DNA of 15,092 bases. Origin: Clostridia bacterium. GTDB lineage: Bacteria > Bacillota > Clostridia > Christensenellales > CAG-138. The notes under the pieces are model-generated. The model did not search any database. It was given only the letters and a program-made list of their open reading frames with translations, and was not told the DNA's origin. The position numbers and the translations under genes are program-made. Numbering within the stretch: the first letter of the stretch is position 1; each line of letters opens with the position of its first letter. The stretch spans positions 1-15,092 of the forward strand of contig JAUMVL010000018.1 of NCBI GenBank assembly GCA_030530185.1, given 5' to 3'. Positions 1-5,626 of this stretch are shown piece by piece.

Positions 1-188
1 TCCACGTTCGGCATGATGAGATCGAGCGTTAAAACATCATACCGCTTGTCCTTTAACAGCTGCAGCGCTTCCTTTCCGTCGGCGGCCGTGTCCACCTCCG
101 AAATGTTCTCCTGGGCGAGCAGGTATCCTTTCATCATATCGGTAAACCGGCTGTTGTCATCTGCCAGCAGAACACGGTATTTCGCCAT
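1..188 (-). CDS. Response regulator receiver domain, possibly Spo0A (partial, C-terminus outside window)
   Basis: This is the first 62 residues of a CheY-like receiver that would be phosphorylated on aspartate by a histidine kinase or phosphorelay. The start MAKYRVLLADDN gives the acidic pair D10-D11. The phospho-acceptor is D56 in LTLDLIMP, which is where a receiver has it. The ATG at 188 follows a strong AAAGGAGGTAAGG Shine-Dalgarno site. The motifs LLADDN, an F at position 15, GYL-AQ and LD-IMP resemble Spo0A, the master regulator of sporulation. However, the DNA-binding domain lies beyond the window edge, and the usual upstream neighbour spoIVB is absent; an XRE regulator is there instead. 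Receiver identity is firm and Spo0A identity is a guess of about even odds. A TGTCGAA motif at 305-311 upstream matches the Spo0A-binding box and would fit autoregulation. Confidence 0.85.
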   Translation of the reverse strand, partial: MAKYRVLLADDNSRFTDMMKGYLLAQENISEVDTAADGKEALQLLKDKRYDVLTLDLIMPNV

Positions 189-233
189 TCCTTACCTCCT
201 TTTGCGCCGGGGCGCTTTGCTTTTGATGCGTTT

Positions 234-239
234 ATTGTA
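234..239 (-). promoter_or_regulatory. Extended -10 promoter of the response regulator gene
   Basis: On the minus strand TGCTACAAT gives an extended -10 (TG-n-TACAAT) about 40 bases before the Shine-Dalgarno site of the receiver gene. No good -35 hexamer lies 17 bases upstream. The surrounding 23 bases (221-243) nearly repeat the promoter of the XRE gene at 923-945. Confidence 0.5.
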
Positions 240-304
240 GCACCGCTGTCTCAAATACGTTAGAGTTCACTTTCGGCGAACCCGCTCGGATCGGCGTCGA
301 TGTG

Positions 305-311
305 TGTCGAA
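305..311. promoter_or_regulatory. Possible Spo0A box (TGTCGAA)
   Basis: The seven bases TGTCGAA match the established 0A-box consensus TGNCGAA. They lie about 66 bases upstream of the -10 of the Spo0A-like gene. A 7-mer is expected by chance once or twice in a window of this size, so the placement is the only real support. Confidence 0.35.
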
Positions 312-346
312 CCGTTCCAAAGCAGTCCCATTTCCGTCTCAGGCAG

Positions 347-380
347 AAAAAAGGCGCCGCCCGCATCCTGGAGCGACGCC
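347..380 (-). terminator. Intrinsic terminator of the XRE regulator gene
   Basis: On the minus strand GGCGTCGC and GCGGCGCC form an 8-bp stem with one G-U pair and a 12-base loop, followed at once by six U. It lies about 30 bases after the stop codon at 412 and separates this gene from the response regulator downstream. Confidence 0.9.
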
Positions 381-411
381 TATACCCGTTCTTCGTGCCG
401 TTTCGACAGGC

Positions 412-903
412 TCAACCCATCCCGAGTACGACAAAGATCATGACGATGGCGATGATCGCGCCGATCGCAACGCGCGAAAGGACGAGCGGCAGGATCACCT
501 TACCGGGGGTCGTACGACGGTACCGCGTACGATAGATTGCAAGCACGACGTAAGCAAGCATAAACGCGTAGCCGACATAGAACAGCCAGCGAAGCTGCAG
601 CAGCGTCGCGGCAACCGATACGGCGGCGCATGCGACAAAACAGCCAATCGCAATCCAGTACAGGACCGTTGCCTTGCGCTCGTTGATCTTGCGCTGCGTA
701 TCAATATCGCTGTCGGAAATCATCTCGTCGATCGAGACGCCAAACTGCTCACTCAACAGCTTCAGGCTGTCGATCGCGGGAAATCCTTTGTCGGTCTCCC
801 ACTTCGAGACCGCAGTGCGCGTGACGTATAGCTTCTGTGCCAACTCATCCTGTGTCAGATTGTGCTCCTTGCGGAGCGCCTTCAGCTTTTCACTGAACTT
901 CAT
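412..903 (-). CDS. XRE-family transcriptional regulator with C-terminal membrane segments
   Basis: A 163-residue protein. Residues 1-60 form a Cro/C1-type helix-turn-helix, with TQDELAQKL as the first helix and TRTAVSKWE as the recognition region, followed by FPAIDSLKLLSEQFGVSIDE. This is the standard Firmicute XRE signature. The rest, after a charged linker, is hydrophobic with about three membrane segments (roughly 79-102, 106-124 and 136-161). It is therefore a membrane-tethered DNA-binding protein of a type common in Firmicutes, usually of unknown signal. The start is set by GGAGG at 913-917. The gene stands alone between its own promoter and terminator. An inverted repeat over its promoter (936-950) suggests autoregulation, which is inference. 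The target genes are unknown. Confidence 0.9.
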   Translation of the reverse strand: MKFSEKLKALRKEHNLTQDELAQKLYVTRTAVSKWETDKGFPAIDSLKLLSEQFGVSIDEMISDSDIDTQRKINERKATVLYWIAIGCFVACAAVSVAATLLQLRWLFYVGYAFMLAYVVLAIYRTRYRRTTPGKVILPLVLSRVAIGAIIAIVMIFVVLGMG

Positions 904-935
904 GGGTCACACCTCCGCGTCCTTTTGATGGCTTT

Positions 936-950
936 ATTGTGGCACACAAT
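936..950. promoter_or_regulatory. Inverted repeat over the XRE gene promoter (candidate operator)
   Basis: ATTGTG-GCA-CACAAT is a perfect 6-bp inverted repeat with a 3-base centre. One arm, read on the minus strand as CACAAT preceded by TGC, is also the likely extended -10 of the XRE gene. A TTGACG lies just upstream (951-956) but too close to act as a normal -35. A dimeric repressor bound here would block the promoter. Confidence 0.5.
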
Positions 951-997
951 CGTCAAAAAGTCACGACACGCTCCGTCACACCGGCCGATTTCGAGCC

Positions 998-1030
998 AAA
1001 AAGAGCGCCCCGCAGCGTGTCGGGACGCTC
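998..1030 (-). terminator. Intrinsic terminator of the rubredoxin gene
   Basis: On the minus strand GAGCGTCCCG pairs with CGGGGCGCTC over 10 bp with one wobble pair. The loop is 8 bases and five U follow directly. It begins about 8 bases after the rubredoxin stop codon. Confidence 0.9.
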
Positions 1031-1037
1031 ATCCGCC

Positions 1038-1196
1038 TTATTCTGCTTCAAATTCTTCCTTGCCTGCGCCGCAAATCGGGCAAACCCAATCCTCAGGCAG
1101 GTCCTCAAACGCCGTGCCGGGTGCAATGCCATTGTCGGGATCGCCGACGGCGGGATCATACTCATAGCCGCAGGGGCCGCAAACGTACTTTTCCAT
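1038..1196 (-). CDS. Rubredoxin
   Basis: A 52-residue protein starting MEKYVCGPCGYEYDP. Two Cys pairs, C6-x2-C9 (CGPCG) and C39-x2-C42 (CPICG), coordinate a single iron atom in this family. The conserved core GTAFEDLPEDWVCPICG is present and the length is typical. Rubredoxins are small cytoplasmic electron carriers that, in anaerobes, feed oxygen- and peroxide-reducing enzymes and other reductases. The ATG at 1196 follows AAAGGAG at about 9 bases. The gene is monocistronic, with its own TATAAT promoter and a strong terminator. The second residue of the first knuckle is G and the third P, a minor variant. Partner enzymes are not in the window. Confidence 0.96.
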   Translation of the reverse strand: MEKYVCGPCGYEYDPAVGDPDNGIAPGTAFEDLPEDWVCPICGAGKEEFEAE

Positions 1197-1226
1197 GGGG
1201 AACTCCTTTCCTGTTGTTTTTATTTG

Positions 1227-1257
1227 ATTATATCACACCTTTCTTTTCAATGAAAAG
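1227..1257 (-). promoter_or_regulatory. Rubredoxin promoter with upstream palindrome
   Basis: On the minus strand TGATATAAT gives an extended -10 (TATAAT at 1227-1232). Just upstream, CTTTTCA-A-TGAAAAG (1243-1257) is a perfect 7-bp inverted repeat with a one-base centre, overlapping the expected -35 region. This could be an operator for a redox- or oxygen-responsive regulator. It does not match the PerR or Rex consensus closely. Confidence 0.55.
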
Positions 1258-1287
1258 GGGAATTTACAGAATGTCGGAAGTTTTTTG

Positions 1288-1325
1288 AAAAACCAGCACG
1301 GTCCGACCGAATACCGGTCTGACCG
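1288..1325 (-). terminator. Probable terminator of the pyrophosphatase gene
   Basis: On the minus strand CGGTCAGACCG and CGGTCGGACCG pair over 10 of 11 positions around a 5-base loop. The run of five U starts six bases after the stem, so the terminator may be weak. It begins about 15 bases after the stop codon. Confidence 0.55.
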
Positions 1326-1340
1326 CAGTATTATGCTCAA

Positions 1341-2960
1341 TCAGCCCCACAGAATCGCAAGTGCGGGAACGACCTGCTTTTTACGGGAAACAACGCCTTT
1401 TAAGAATACGTGATGGTTCTCGATCTTGTTGATACCGAACGCCTGTTTGAGGATCTCCTCATCGCCGAGGAACAGCAGCTCGGTTCCCTCCTTCAACACA
1501 TCGGTAATCATCAGCAGCATCATGCCGTAACCCTTTTCGGCCTGGATCTGCTCCATGACGGAAAGAAACTCCTCTTTGCGCGCCAGCATGGCCGCCGAAT
1601 CCATCGTTGTAATCTGAGAAATGCCGAGCTTGTGATCGGCAATGTGGAATTCCTTGAAATCGGTCATCAGCAGCGTGCGGGCAGGTTTATCTGCACCGGC
1701 GCCCGCGGAGAACACCTCCTTGCCGAGCTCCTCGAGATCGATGCCCGCAATCCGTGCCAAGCGCTCTGCAATGCGGCGGTCGCGCGGGGTGGCGGTTGGG
1801 GATTTGAACATGACCGTATCGCTGATGATCGCGGCCGCCATGAGCCCCGCGAGTTTTTCACCCGGCATCAGACCATGCTCCTGGAACATCGTGGCAACAA
1901 TCGTCGTTGTCGAACCGACGGGCTCGTTGCGCATGTATACCGGATACCCGGTTTGCACATCCGCGAGCCGGTGATGGTCAATGATCCCGACCAGTTCCGC
2001 CTGATCGAGTCCCGGAATCGACTGGCTGACCTCATTGTGATCGACGAGCACGACGCGTTTGCGCTTCGGTCGAAGCAGGTGATAACGACTCAGCGTGCCG
2101 ACAACGCGGTTCTGCTGATCGAGCACCGGATAGCTGCGGTAGCGGCTCTGCAGAATGATTTCCTTGACATCATCGAGAAAATCGTCGAGGTGGAAGCAGA
2201 CGAGATCCTTTGTCTGCGCGATCCGGCTGACCGGAATCGATTGATACAGCATCCGTGCGGCGCGGTACGCGTCGCACGGAGTGGCGATCAAGCACGTACT
2301 GCTCGATCGTCCGCGGTATGTCTCGGCAAGGTCGCTCTGACACAGGATCACGCAGCTGGCGCCGATTGCAAGCGCTTTTTCGACAACCTCGGGCTGTTCG
2401 CCGCAAAGAATGATCGCCCCGGGCTTGACGCCTCGCAGCGTTTCCCCTGCGGTCGGCATTGCAAGGACGACCTCGCCGGAAACCGACTCGAACACGTCCT
2501 CATCGTTGTTGACAATCCGTCCCTCGAGCGCGGCCAGCAGGTTGAAGATCGGCACATTTTCGACGTACGGGGTTGCGATCGAGGCCATGTCGGTTTCGGC
2601 AATGCTGCTCGGCGTAATCATGCCGTATAAAGTCCCATCCTCGTGCACAATCGGTGCAGCATGGTTGCCGTCATCCTGCTCGAGCATCTGCCAGGCATAG
2701 CTGACCGGCACGCGAACACCGAGCTGCGGCGGCGTGTCGAAGTCGATGTCCCTGACCTGCGTGCGCACGGTGGACAAAAACTGCGGCGGCGTGAAGCCGA
2801 ACTTCTGCAGCAGAAACGTGCTTTCGTCGTTCAAATGTCCGAGCCGCGCGGGCACATAGCCATTGTCGCCGAGCGCGTTGCACAGGGAGGCATACGCCAT
2901 CGCGGAGACGATGGAATCCGTGTCGGGGTTGCGGTGTCCGCAAACATAAGTGGTATTCAT
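1341..2960 (-). CDS. ppaC: Manganese-dependent inorganic pyrophosphatase with CBS and DRTGG regulatory domains
   Basis: A 539-residue family II (DHH) pyrophosphatase that hydrolyses pyrophosphate to phosphate in the cytoplasm and so pulls biosynthetic reactions forward. The catalytic core is split. The N-terminal part carries GHRNPDTDS (residues 8-16), and the later part carries the metal-binding DHN (307-309) and DHH (328-330), then GSTTTI and SDTVMFKSPT (380-389). The C-terminal DHHA2 domain ends with SRKKQVVP (525-532), a substrate-binding motif. Between the two halves sit a first CBS domain (about 65-125), a DRTGG-like domain (about 130-240) and a second CBS domain (about 245-297). In characterised CBS-PPases such a module binds adenine nucleotides and tunes activity. 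The plain enzyme is about 310 residues, so this is the long regulated form. GAGGTG lies before the ATG. It is monocistronic and divergent from the next gene. Confidence 0.95.
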   Translation of the reverse strand: MNTTYVCGHRNPDTDSIVSAMAYASLCNALGDNGYVPARLGHLNDESTFLLQKFGFTPPQFLSTVRTQVRDIDFDTPPQLGVRVPVSYAWQMLEQDDGNHAAPIVHEDGTLYGMITPSSIAETDMASIATPYVENVPIFNLLAALEGRIVNNDEDVFESVSGEVVLAMPTAGETLRGVKPGAIILCGEQPEVVEKALAIGASCVILCQSDLAETYRGRSSSTCLIATPCDAYRAARMLYQSIPVSRIAQTKDLVCFHLDDFLDDVKEIILQSRYRSYPVLDQQNRVVGTLSRYHLLRPKRKRVVLVDHNEVSQSIPGLDQAELVGIIDHHRLADVQTGYPVYMRNEPVGSTTTIVATMFQEHGLMPGEKLAGLMAAAIISDTVMFKSPTATPRDRRIAERLARIAGIDLEELGKEVFSAGAGADKPARTLLMTDFKEFHIADHKLGISQITTMDSAAMLARKEEFLSVMEQIQAEKGYGMMLLMITDVLKEGTELLFLGDEEILKQAFGINKIENHHVFLKGVVSRKKQVVPALAILWG

Positions 2961-3025
2961 GATTCACCTCACAAAAACGGTCCGATGGAGCAGAAGAATC
3001 CGATATGGAACAAATTGTTTTCATG

Positions 3026-3053
3026 ATTATACCATATTCCCATCCGCTTGCAA
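3026..3053 (-). promoter_or_regulatory. Sigma-A promoter of the pyrophosphatase gene
   Basis: On the minus strand TTGCAA (3048-3053) and TATAAT (3026-3031) are separated by 16 bases, and TGG before the -10 adds an extended element. The leader to the ATG is about 60 bases. Confidence 0.8.
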
Positions 3054-3094
3054 AGGGGCAGACAGGAATTGTTCCGATGCGGTGCGGTTTTTTC

Positions 3095-3123
3095 TTGACA
3101 AGAATCCTGTATGCGCATACAAT
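3095..3123 (+). promoter_or_regulatory. Sigma-A promoter of the DUF5684-like gene
   Basis: TTGACA at 3095-3100 and TACAAT at 3118-3123 are separated by exactly 17 bases, close to the ideal vegetative promoter. It is divergent from the pyrophosphatase promoter, with about 40 bases between the two -35 boxes. Confidence 0.88.
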
Positions 3124-3152
3124 AATAGCGAGAATAAACGGAGGTAACGGCG

Positions 3153-3488
3153 ATGGGTAAAATATTCTATGTTCTGTGGCTCGGCGCAACGCTGCTGTTT
3201 ACGTATATGGTGTTCCAAAAGATGGATCTGACGCCGTGGAAGGGTGCGGTTCCGGGCTATAACCTCTACACCCTGTGCGAGGAATTTGACGGCAACGGCT
3301 GGCGCGTCTTTCTGTTTCTGGTCCCGGTTTACGGTATCATTCTCTGGATCCGAATGGGTATGAAGTGGGCAAGATCGTTCGGCAGAACGAACGGCTTCGG
3401 CGTCGGAATCGCGCTGCTGCCTCCGGTCTTCTTGGGGATCCTCGCCTTTAATGAAAAGGCCTGCTATCAAAAGACCGTCGAAGTATAA
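3153..3488 (+). CDS. Small membrane protein, DUF5684-like
   Basis: A 111-residue protein with about three membrane segments (roughly 4-21, 50-67 and 84-99). The string WKGAVPGYNLYTLCEEF (34-50), the later RSFGRTNGFGVGIALLPPVF and the ending LAFNEKACY match my memory of the DUF5684 pattern: a W-P-YN-Y motif after the first helix, then FG-GFG-G and a final LAF--Y. This family has no assigned biochemical role. It is sometimes found fused or next to signal peptidase I. The start is fixed by GGAGGT seven bases before the ATG. The gene is monocistronic with a near-ideal promoter and its own terminator, so it is probably constitutively expressed. Confidence 0.8.
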   Translation: MGKIFYVLWLGATLLFTYMVFQKMDLTPWKGAVPGYNLYTLCEEFDGNGWRVFLFLVPVYGIILWIRMGMKWARSFGRTNGFGVGIALLPPVFLGILAFNEKACYQKTVEV

Positions 3489-3504
3489 CCGCCAAAAGTA
3501 TAAC

Positions 3505-3534
3505 TCTCTCCGCTTCGATCGGAGAGAATTTTTT
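3505..3534 (+). terminator. Intrinsic terminator after the DUF5684-like gene
   Basis: CTCTCCG (3506-3512) and CGGAGAG (3520-3526) form a 7-bp stem, extendable by one pair, with a 7-base loop. AA and then six T follow. The T run overlaps the stop codon of the convergent 4Fe-4S gene. The hairpin may also stop minus-strand transcription, but its U run on that side is poor. Confidence 0.88.
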
Positions 3535-4393
3535 ATTTGGCTTTTGCATTCTTTTCCCGCCTGATTTCGACGAGTCCAAGCTTTAACGCAGCAGTCGGGC
3601 AAACGTTTGCACAGCGCCCGCAGCGAATGCACTCCGTCGAATCAAATTGGGTTTTGGGGTCGATGCCCATTGTGCAAACCGGAATGCAATGCCCGCACTG
3701 CACGCATGCTGCATCGTTCTTTTTCAGCTGCACGAGCGCAACGCGATTGAACAGGCCGTAGAACCCGCCGAGCGGACAAAGGTACCGACAAAACGGCCGC
3801 GAAAGTAACAGACTGACCAGCAGCACATGAATGAGCACAATCAGCTTCCACCAAAAGAGCGGGCCGATCTGATCCGAGAGAATCTGATCGAGCGACAGCA
3901 GCGGAATCGCACCGAACAGGGTCCCCGCCGGACAGACATATTTACAGAAATACGGCACGCCCGTATAAATCAGAGGCAGCGCAACCACAAGCAATGCAGC
4001 GATCACGTATTTCAGCCAGCGCAGATACTTTTCGCCGGGAAACGTTCGAATTTTTTTGAAAAACGGAATTCGGAACAAAAGATCCTGTACGAGTCCGAAC
4101 GGGCACAAAAAGCCGCAGACCGCGCGCCCGAGCAATGCGCCGAACAGAATCAAAAGTCCAAGCACATAGAATGGAAACGATGGCTTTTGCCTGCTCAGAC
4201 TGTTTTGCAGCGAGCCGAGCGGACACGCGCCGACGGCGCCCGGGCAGGAATAGCAATTCAGCCCCGGAACGCAGACCTGCTTCAGCTTGCCCTGATAGAT
4301 CGTCCCGGAAGCAAAACCCCTCCAATTTGCATTTTGCAGCAGTGCCGCACAAATCTGTACGACAAGCCGCCTTCCGTCTCCCCGGTTTTTCAT
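3533..4393 (-). CDS. Polytopic membrane 4Fe-4S protein
   Basis: A 286-residue membrane electron carrier of the NapH/YccM-like class. Near the N-terminus is the Cys-rich signature NCYSCPGAVGACPLGSLQ (about 46-63). CGFLCPFG (93-100), CKYVCPAG (150-157) and CRYLCPLGG (202-210) sit at the ends of membrane segments. At the C-terminus are two ferredoxin motifs, CVQCGHCIPVC (230-240) and CIRCGRCANVCP (255-266), which should bind two 4Fe-4S clusters. A longer reading begins 15 bases upstream. I prefer the ATG at 4393 because it forms an ATGA overlap with the stop codon of the preceding CXXC peptide, implying translational coupling. With its TlpA-like and CXXC partners it probably moves electrons between the cytoplasm and an outer-face thiol protein. 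The direction of flow cannot be read from sequence. Confidence 0.92.
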   Translation of the reverse strand: MKNRGDGRRLVVQICAALLQNANWRGFASGTIYQGKLKQVCVPGLNCYSCPGAVGACPLGSLQNSLSRQKPSFPFYVLGLLILFGALLGRAVCGFLCPFGLVQDLLFRIPFFKKIRTFPGEKYLRWLKYVIAALLVVALPLIYTGVPYFCKYVCPAGTLFGAIPLLSLDQILSDQIGPLFWWKLIVLIHVLLVSLLLSRPFCRYLCPLGGFYGLFNRVALVQLKKNDAACVQCGHCIPVCTMGIDPKTQFDSTECIRCGRCANVCPTAALKLGLVEIRREKNAKAK

Positions 4394-4536
4394 CCGATTC
4401 CGATGCACTCCAAGCAGATGCGGATCGCCTTTTGCAGCACGGCGTTCGGCTGCCCCAGCAAAAGGCCGATCGTCACAAAAGCCGCCCCCAGCACAAGCAG
4501 CGCAATCGGTGCGGCAAGCGGTCTGTACCGTTTCAT
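4390..4536 (-). CDS. CD1871A-type CXXC membrane peptide
   Basis: A 48-residue protein, MKRYRPLAAPIALL to the end CLECIGIG. It has a short basic N-terminus, one membrane helix (about 8-28) and a C-terminal C41-x2-C44 in the string ICLECIGIG. That terminal signature is characteristic of the family known as CD1871A family CXXC motif-containing protein, found in Clostridia beside TlpA-like and 4Fe-4S genes. The function is not established; a thiol or metal relay between its neighbours is inference. Its ATG overlaps the stop codon of the thioredoxin gene (ATGA at 4533-4536), and its own TGA overlaps the start of the 4Fe-4S gene (4390-4393). Such double overlap suggests a fixed ratio of all three proteins. 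Confidence 0.88.
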   Translation of the reverse strand: MKRYRPLAAPIALLVLGAAFVTIGLLLGQPNAVLQKAIRICLECIGIG

Positions 4537-5087
4537 TTCAAATATCCTTCCACCGTACGGGTCCATCCAGAAAGGTCGTTGCTGCCGACGGTAGGCTGAT
4601 CGATCAGCATTCCATTCGGCTTAAGGAAAAATGTTGTCGGTATGTATTGACAGTTTTGTGCCAGCTTAGCCAAGTCACCCTCGGGGTACAGCACCGGATA
4701 CGTCACGCCTGCGTTCTCCACAATCGCACGCGTCTCCTCCATATCGCTGTCGTCCACGATCACGCCGAGCAGCAAAACGTTCGGATATGCCTGATACAGC
4801 TTTTCCAACTCCGGCATCTCGCGCACGCACGGTCCGCACCAGTATGCCCAAAAATTCAACATGATCAGATCATACCCGTCAAAGATGCTTTCATCAACCG
4901 CATTCCCATCGAGATCGGTCGTTGAAAAGCGGAACTGCTTCTCAACAGCGGGCTCCGGTTCGATCGTTGTATTCGAAGGTGTTGCCTCGGCTGCCGGCTC
5001 CGTAGCTGTCGCTTGCGGGGACGGCGCTTTGGGTGCGCAGCCAAAAAGAAGAGCAACTATAAGCAGCCAAGAAAGGATTTTTTTCAT
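4533..5087 (-). CDS. TlpA-like thioredoxin lipoprotein
   Basis: A 184-residue lipoprotein with the signal MKKILSWLLIVALLFGC. The lipobox LFGC puts the lipidated Cys at residue 17. A Pro/Ala/Thr/Glu-rich tether follows (18-48) before a thioredoxin fold. The active site WAYWCGPC has reactive Cys 84 and 87, and the cis-Pro loop is YIPTTF (about 148-153), as in TlpA/ResA-type reductases. The domain should sit outside the membrane and reduce or exchange disulfides, with electrons supplied by the two membrane proteins encoded next. A GTG nine bases upstream in frame is possible, but CGGAG lies 8 bases before the ATG at 5087, so I chose the ATG. It follows a nitroreductase remnant with no terminator between. 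Confidence 0.93.
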   Translation of the reverse strand: MKKILSWLLIVALLFGCAPKAPSPQATATEPAAEATPSNTTIEPEPAVEKQFRFSTTDLDGNAVDESIFDGYDLIMLNFWAYWCGPCVREMPELEKLYQAYPNVLLLGVIVDDSDMEETRAIVENAGVTYPVLYPEGDLAKLAQNCQYIPTTFFLKPNGMLIDQPTVGSNDLSGWTRTVEGYLK

Positions 5088-5113
5088 AAGAGACACTCCG
5101 TTGATGGTTTTGC

Positions 5114-5209
5114 TTAGCTTTCCCAGATAAATGCATCCTTACCCGCGCCGATCTCAAAATGCAACTTGGCAATACCGGGATCGAGCGTGGCATACGGTTC
5201 GCTGCAGCA
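5114..5209 (-). pseudogene. C-terminal remnant of a nitroreductase-like gene
   Basis: This is a 31-codon open stretch ending in TAA with no plausible start; an in-frame TGA lies directly upstream (5210-5212). It reads PYATLDPGIAKLHFEIGAGK and ends DAFIWES. From memory this resembles the C-terminal tail of small nitroreductase-family flavoproteins, in which a DxGIA--HFE-GA helix is followed by a Trp-containing end. The rest of the gene is missing: eight bases further on is the stop codon of the DUF4190-like gene. It appears to be the relic of a deletion that fused sigH-side DNA to the tlpA operon. An alternative is chance coding-like sequence. Confidence 0.5.
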
Positions 5210-5217
5210 TCAAACGA

Positions 5218-5601
5218 TTACAGCCCCGTTCCGCTGATCGACTGCCCGAGATCCTGAAAATAATCGCCGAACAGGCCGAGACTTCCGCTGCGAATCGACG
5301 CGATCAGCGCCGCCAGGAATCCGCTGAACTTGACCAAGCCCCAGACAAGCGCAAGGCTGCTGACCACGATCCCGACGATTCCGAGGATGCGGCCGGCCTT
5401 GGCTCTTCCATCAAGGGGCAGCCCGTTCCTCTCGGCAAAGCGCGCGGCGCCGTTGCCCTGCGTCAGCGCAAGGATGCCGAACACGAGGCCGATCGTACGC
5501 GAAACGGCAACGGAAAGGATTCCGAATACGAGTGAACGAATCGCTTTGCCGGACAGGGTCTTTTGTTCTTGGGTGGGTTCGGTGATCTGATTCTCTTCCA
5601 T
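5218..5601 (-). CDS. Small membrane protein, DUF4190-like
   Basis: A 127-residue protein with a polar N-terminus (MEENQITEPTQEQK) and two main hydrophobic blocks (about 18-46 and 68-95). Between them is the polar linker ALTQGNGAARFAERNGLPLDGRAKAGRILGI. This layout of two membrane helices with a KA-R-LGI-GIV turn is typical of DUF4190-type proteins. No biochemical function is known to me. An open frame extends upstream into sigH, but AAAGGAG seven bases before the ATG at 5601 defines the start. It lies 25 bases after the sigH stop and is very likely cotranscribed with it. A short amphipathic tail follows the second helix. Confidence 0.8.
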   Translation of the reverse strand: MEENQITEPTQEQKTLSGKAIRSLVFGILSVAVSRTIGLVFGILALTQGNGAARFAERNGLPLDGRAKAGRILGIVGIVVSSLALVWGLVKFSGFLAALIASIRSGSLGLFGDYFQDLGQSISGTGL

Positions 5602-5626
5602 TGTCGTTCTCCTTTTTCGATTTTGA

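Noticed and set aside
1915..1921. TGTCGAA-like Spo0A box inside the pyrophosphatase gene
   Set aside because: It lies deep in coding sequence with no promoter nearby. A 7-mer is expected by chance in 15 kb.
1410..2630. 406-codon open frame on the plus strand opposite the pyrophosphatase gene
   Set aside because: It lies wholly antisense to a gene with clear catalytic motifs, has no Shine-Dalgarno site that I see, and its translation (rich in R, H and D) resembles no protein family. It is a GC-rich antisense shadow.
3062..3094. Terminator ending in the T6 run before the 3095 promoter
   Set aside because: Only a three-base stem (CCG/CGG) precedes the T run, and no plus-strand gene lies upstream.
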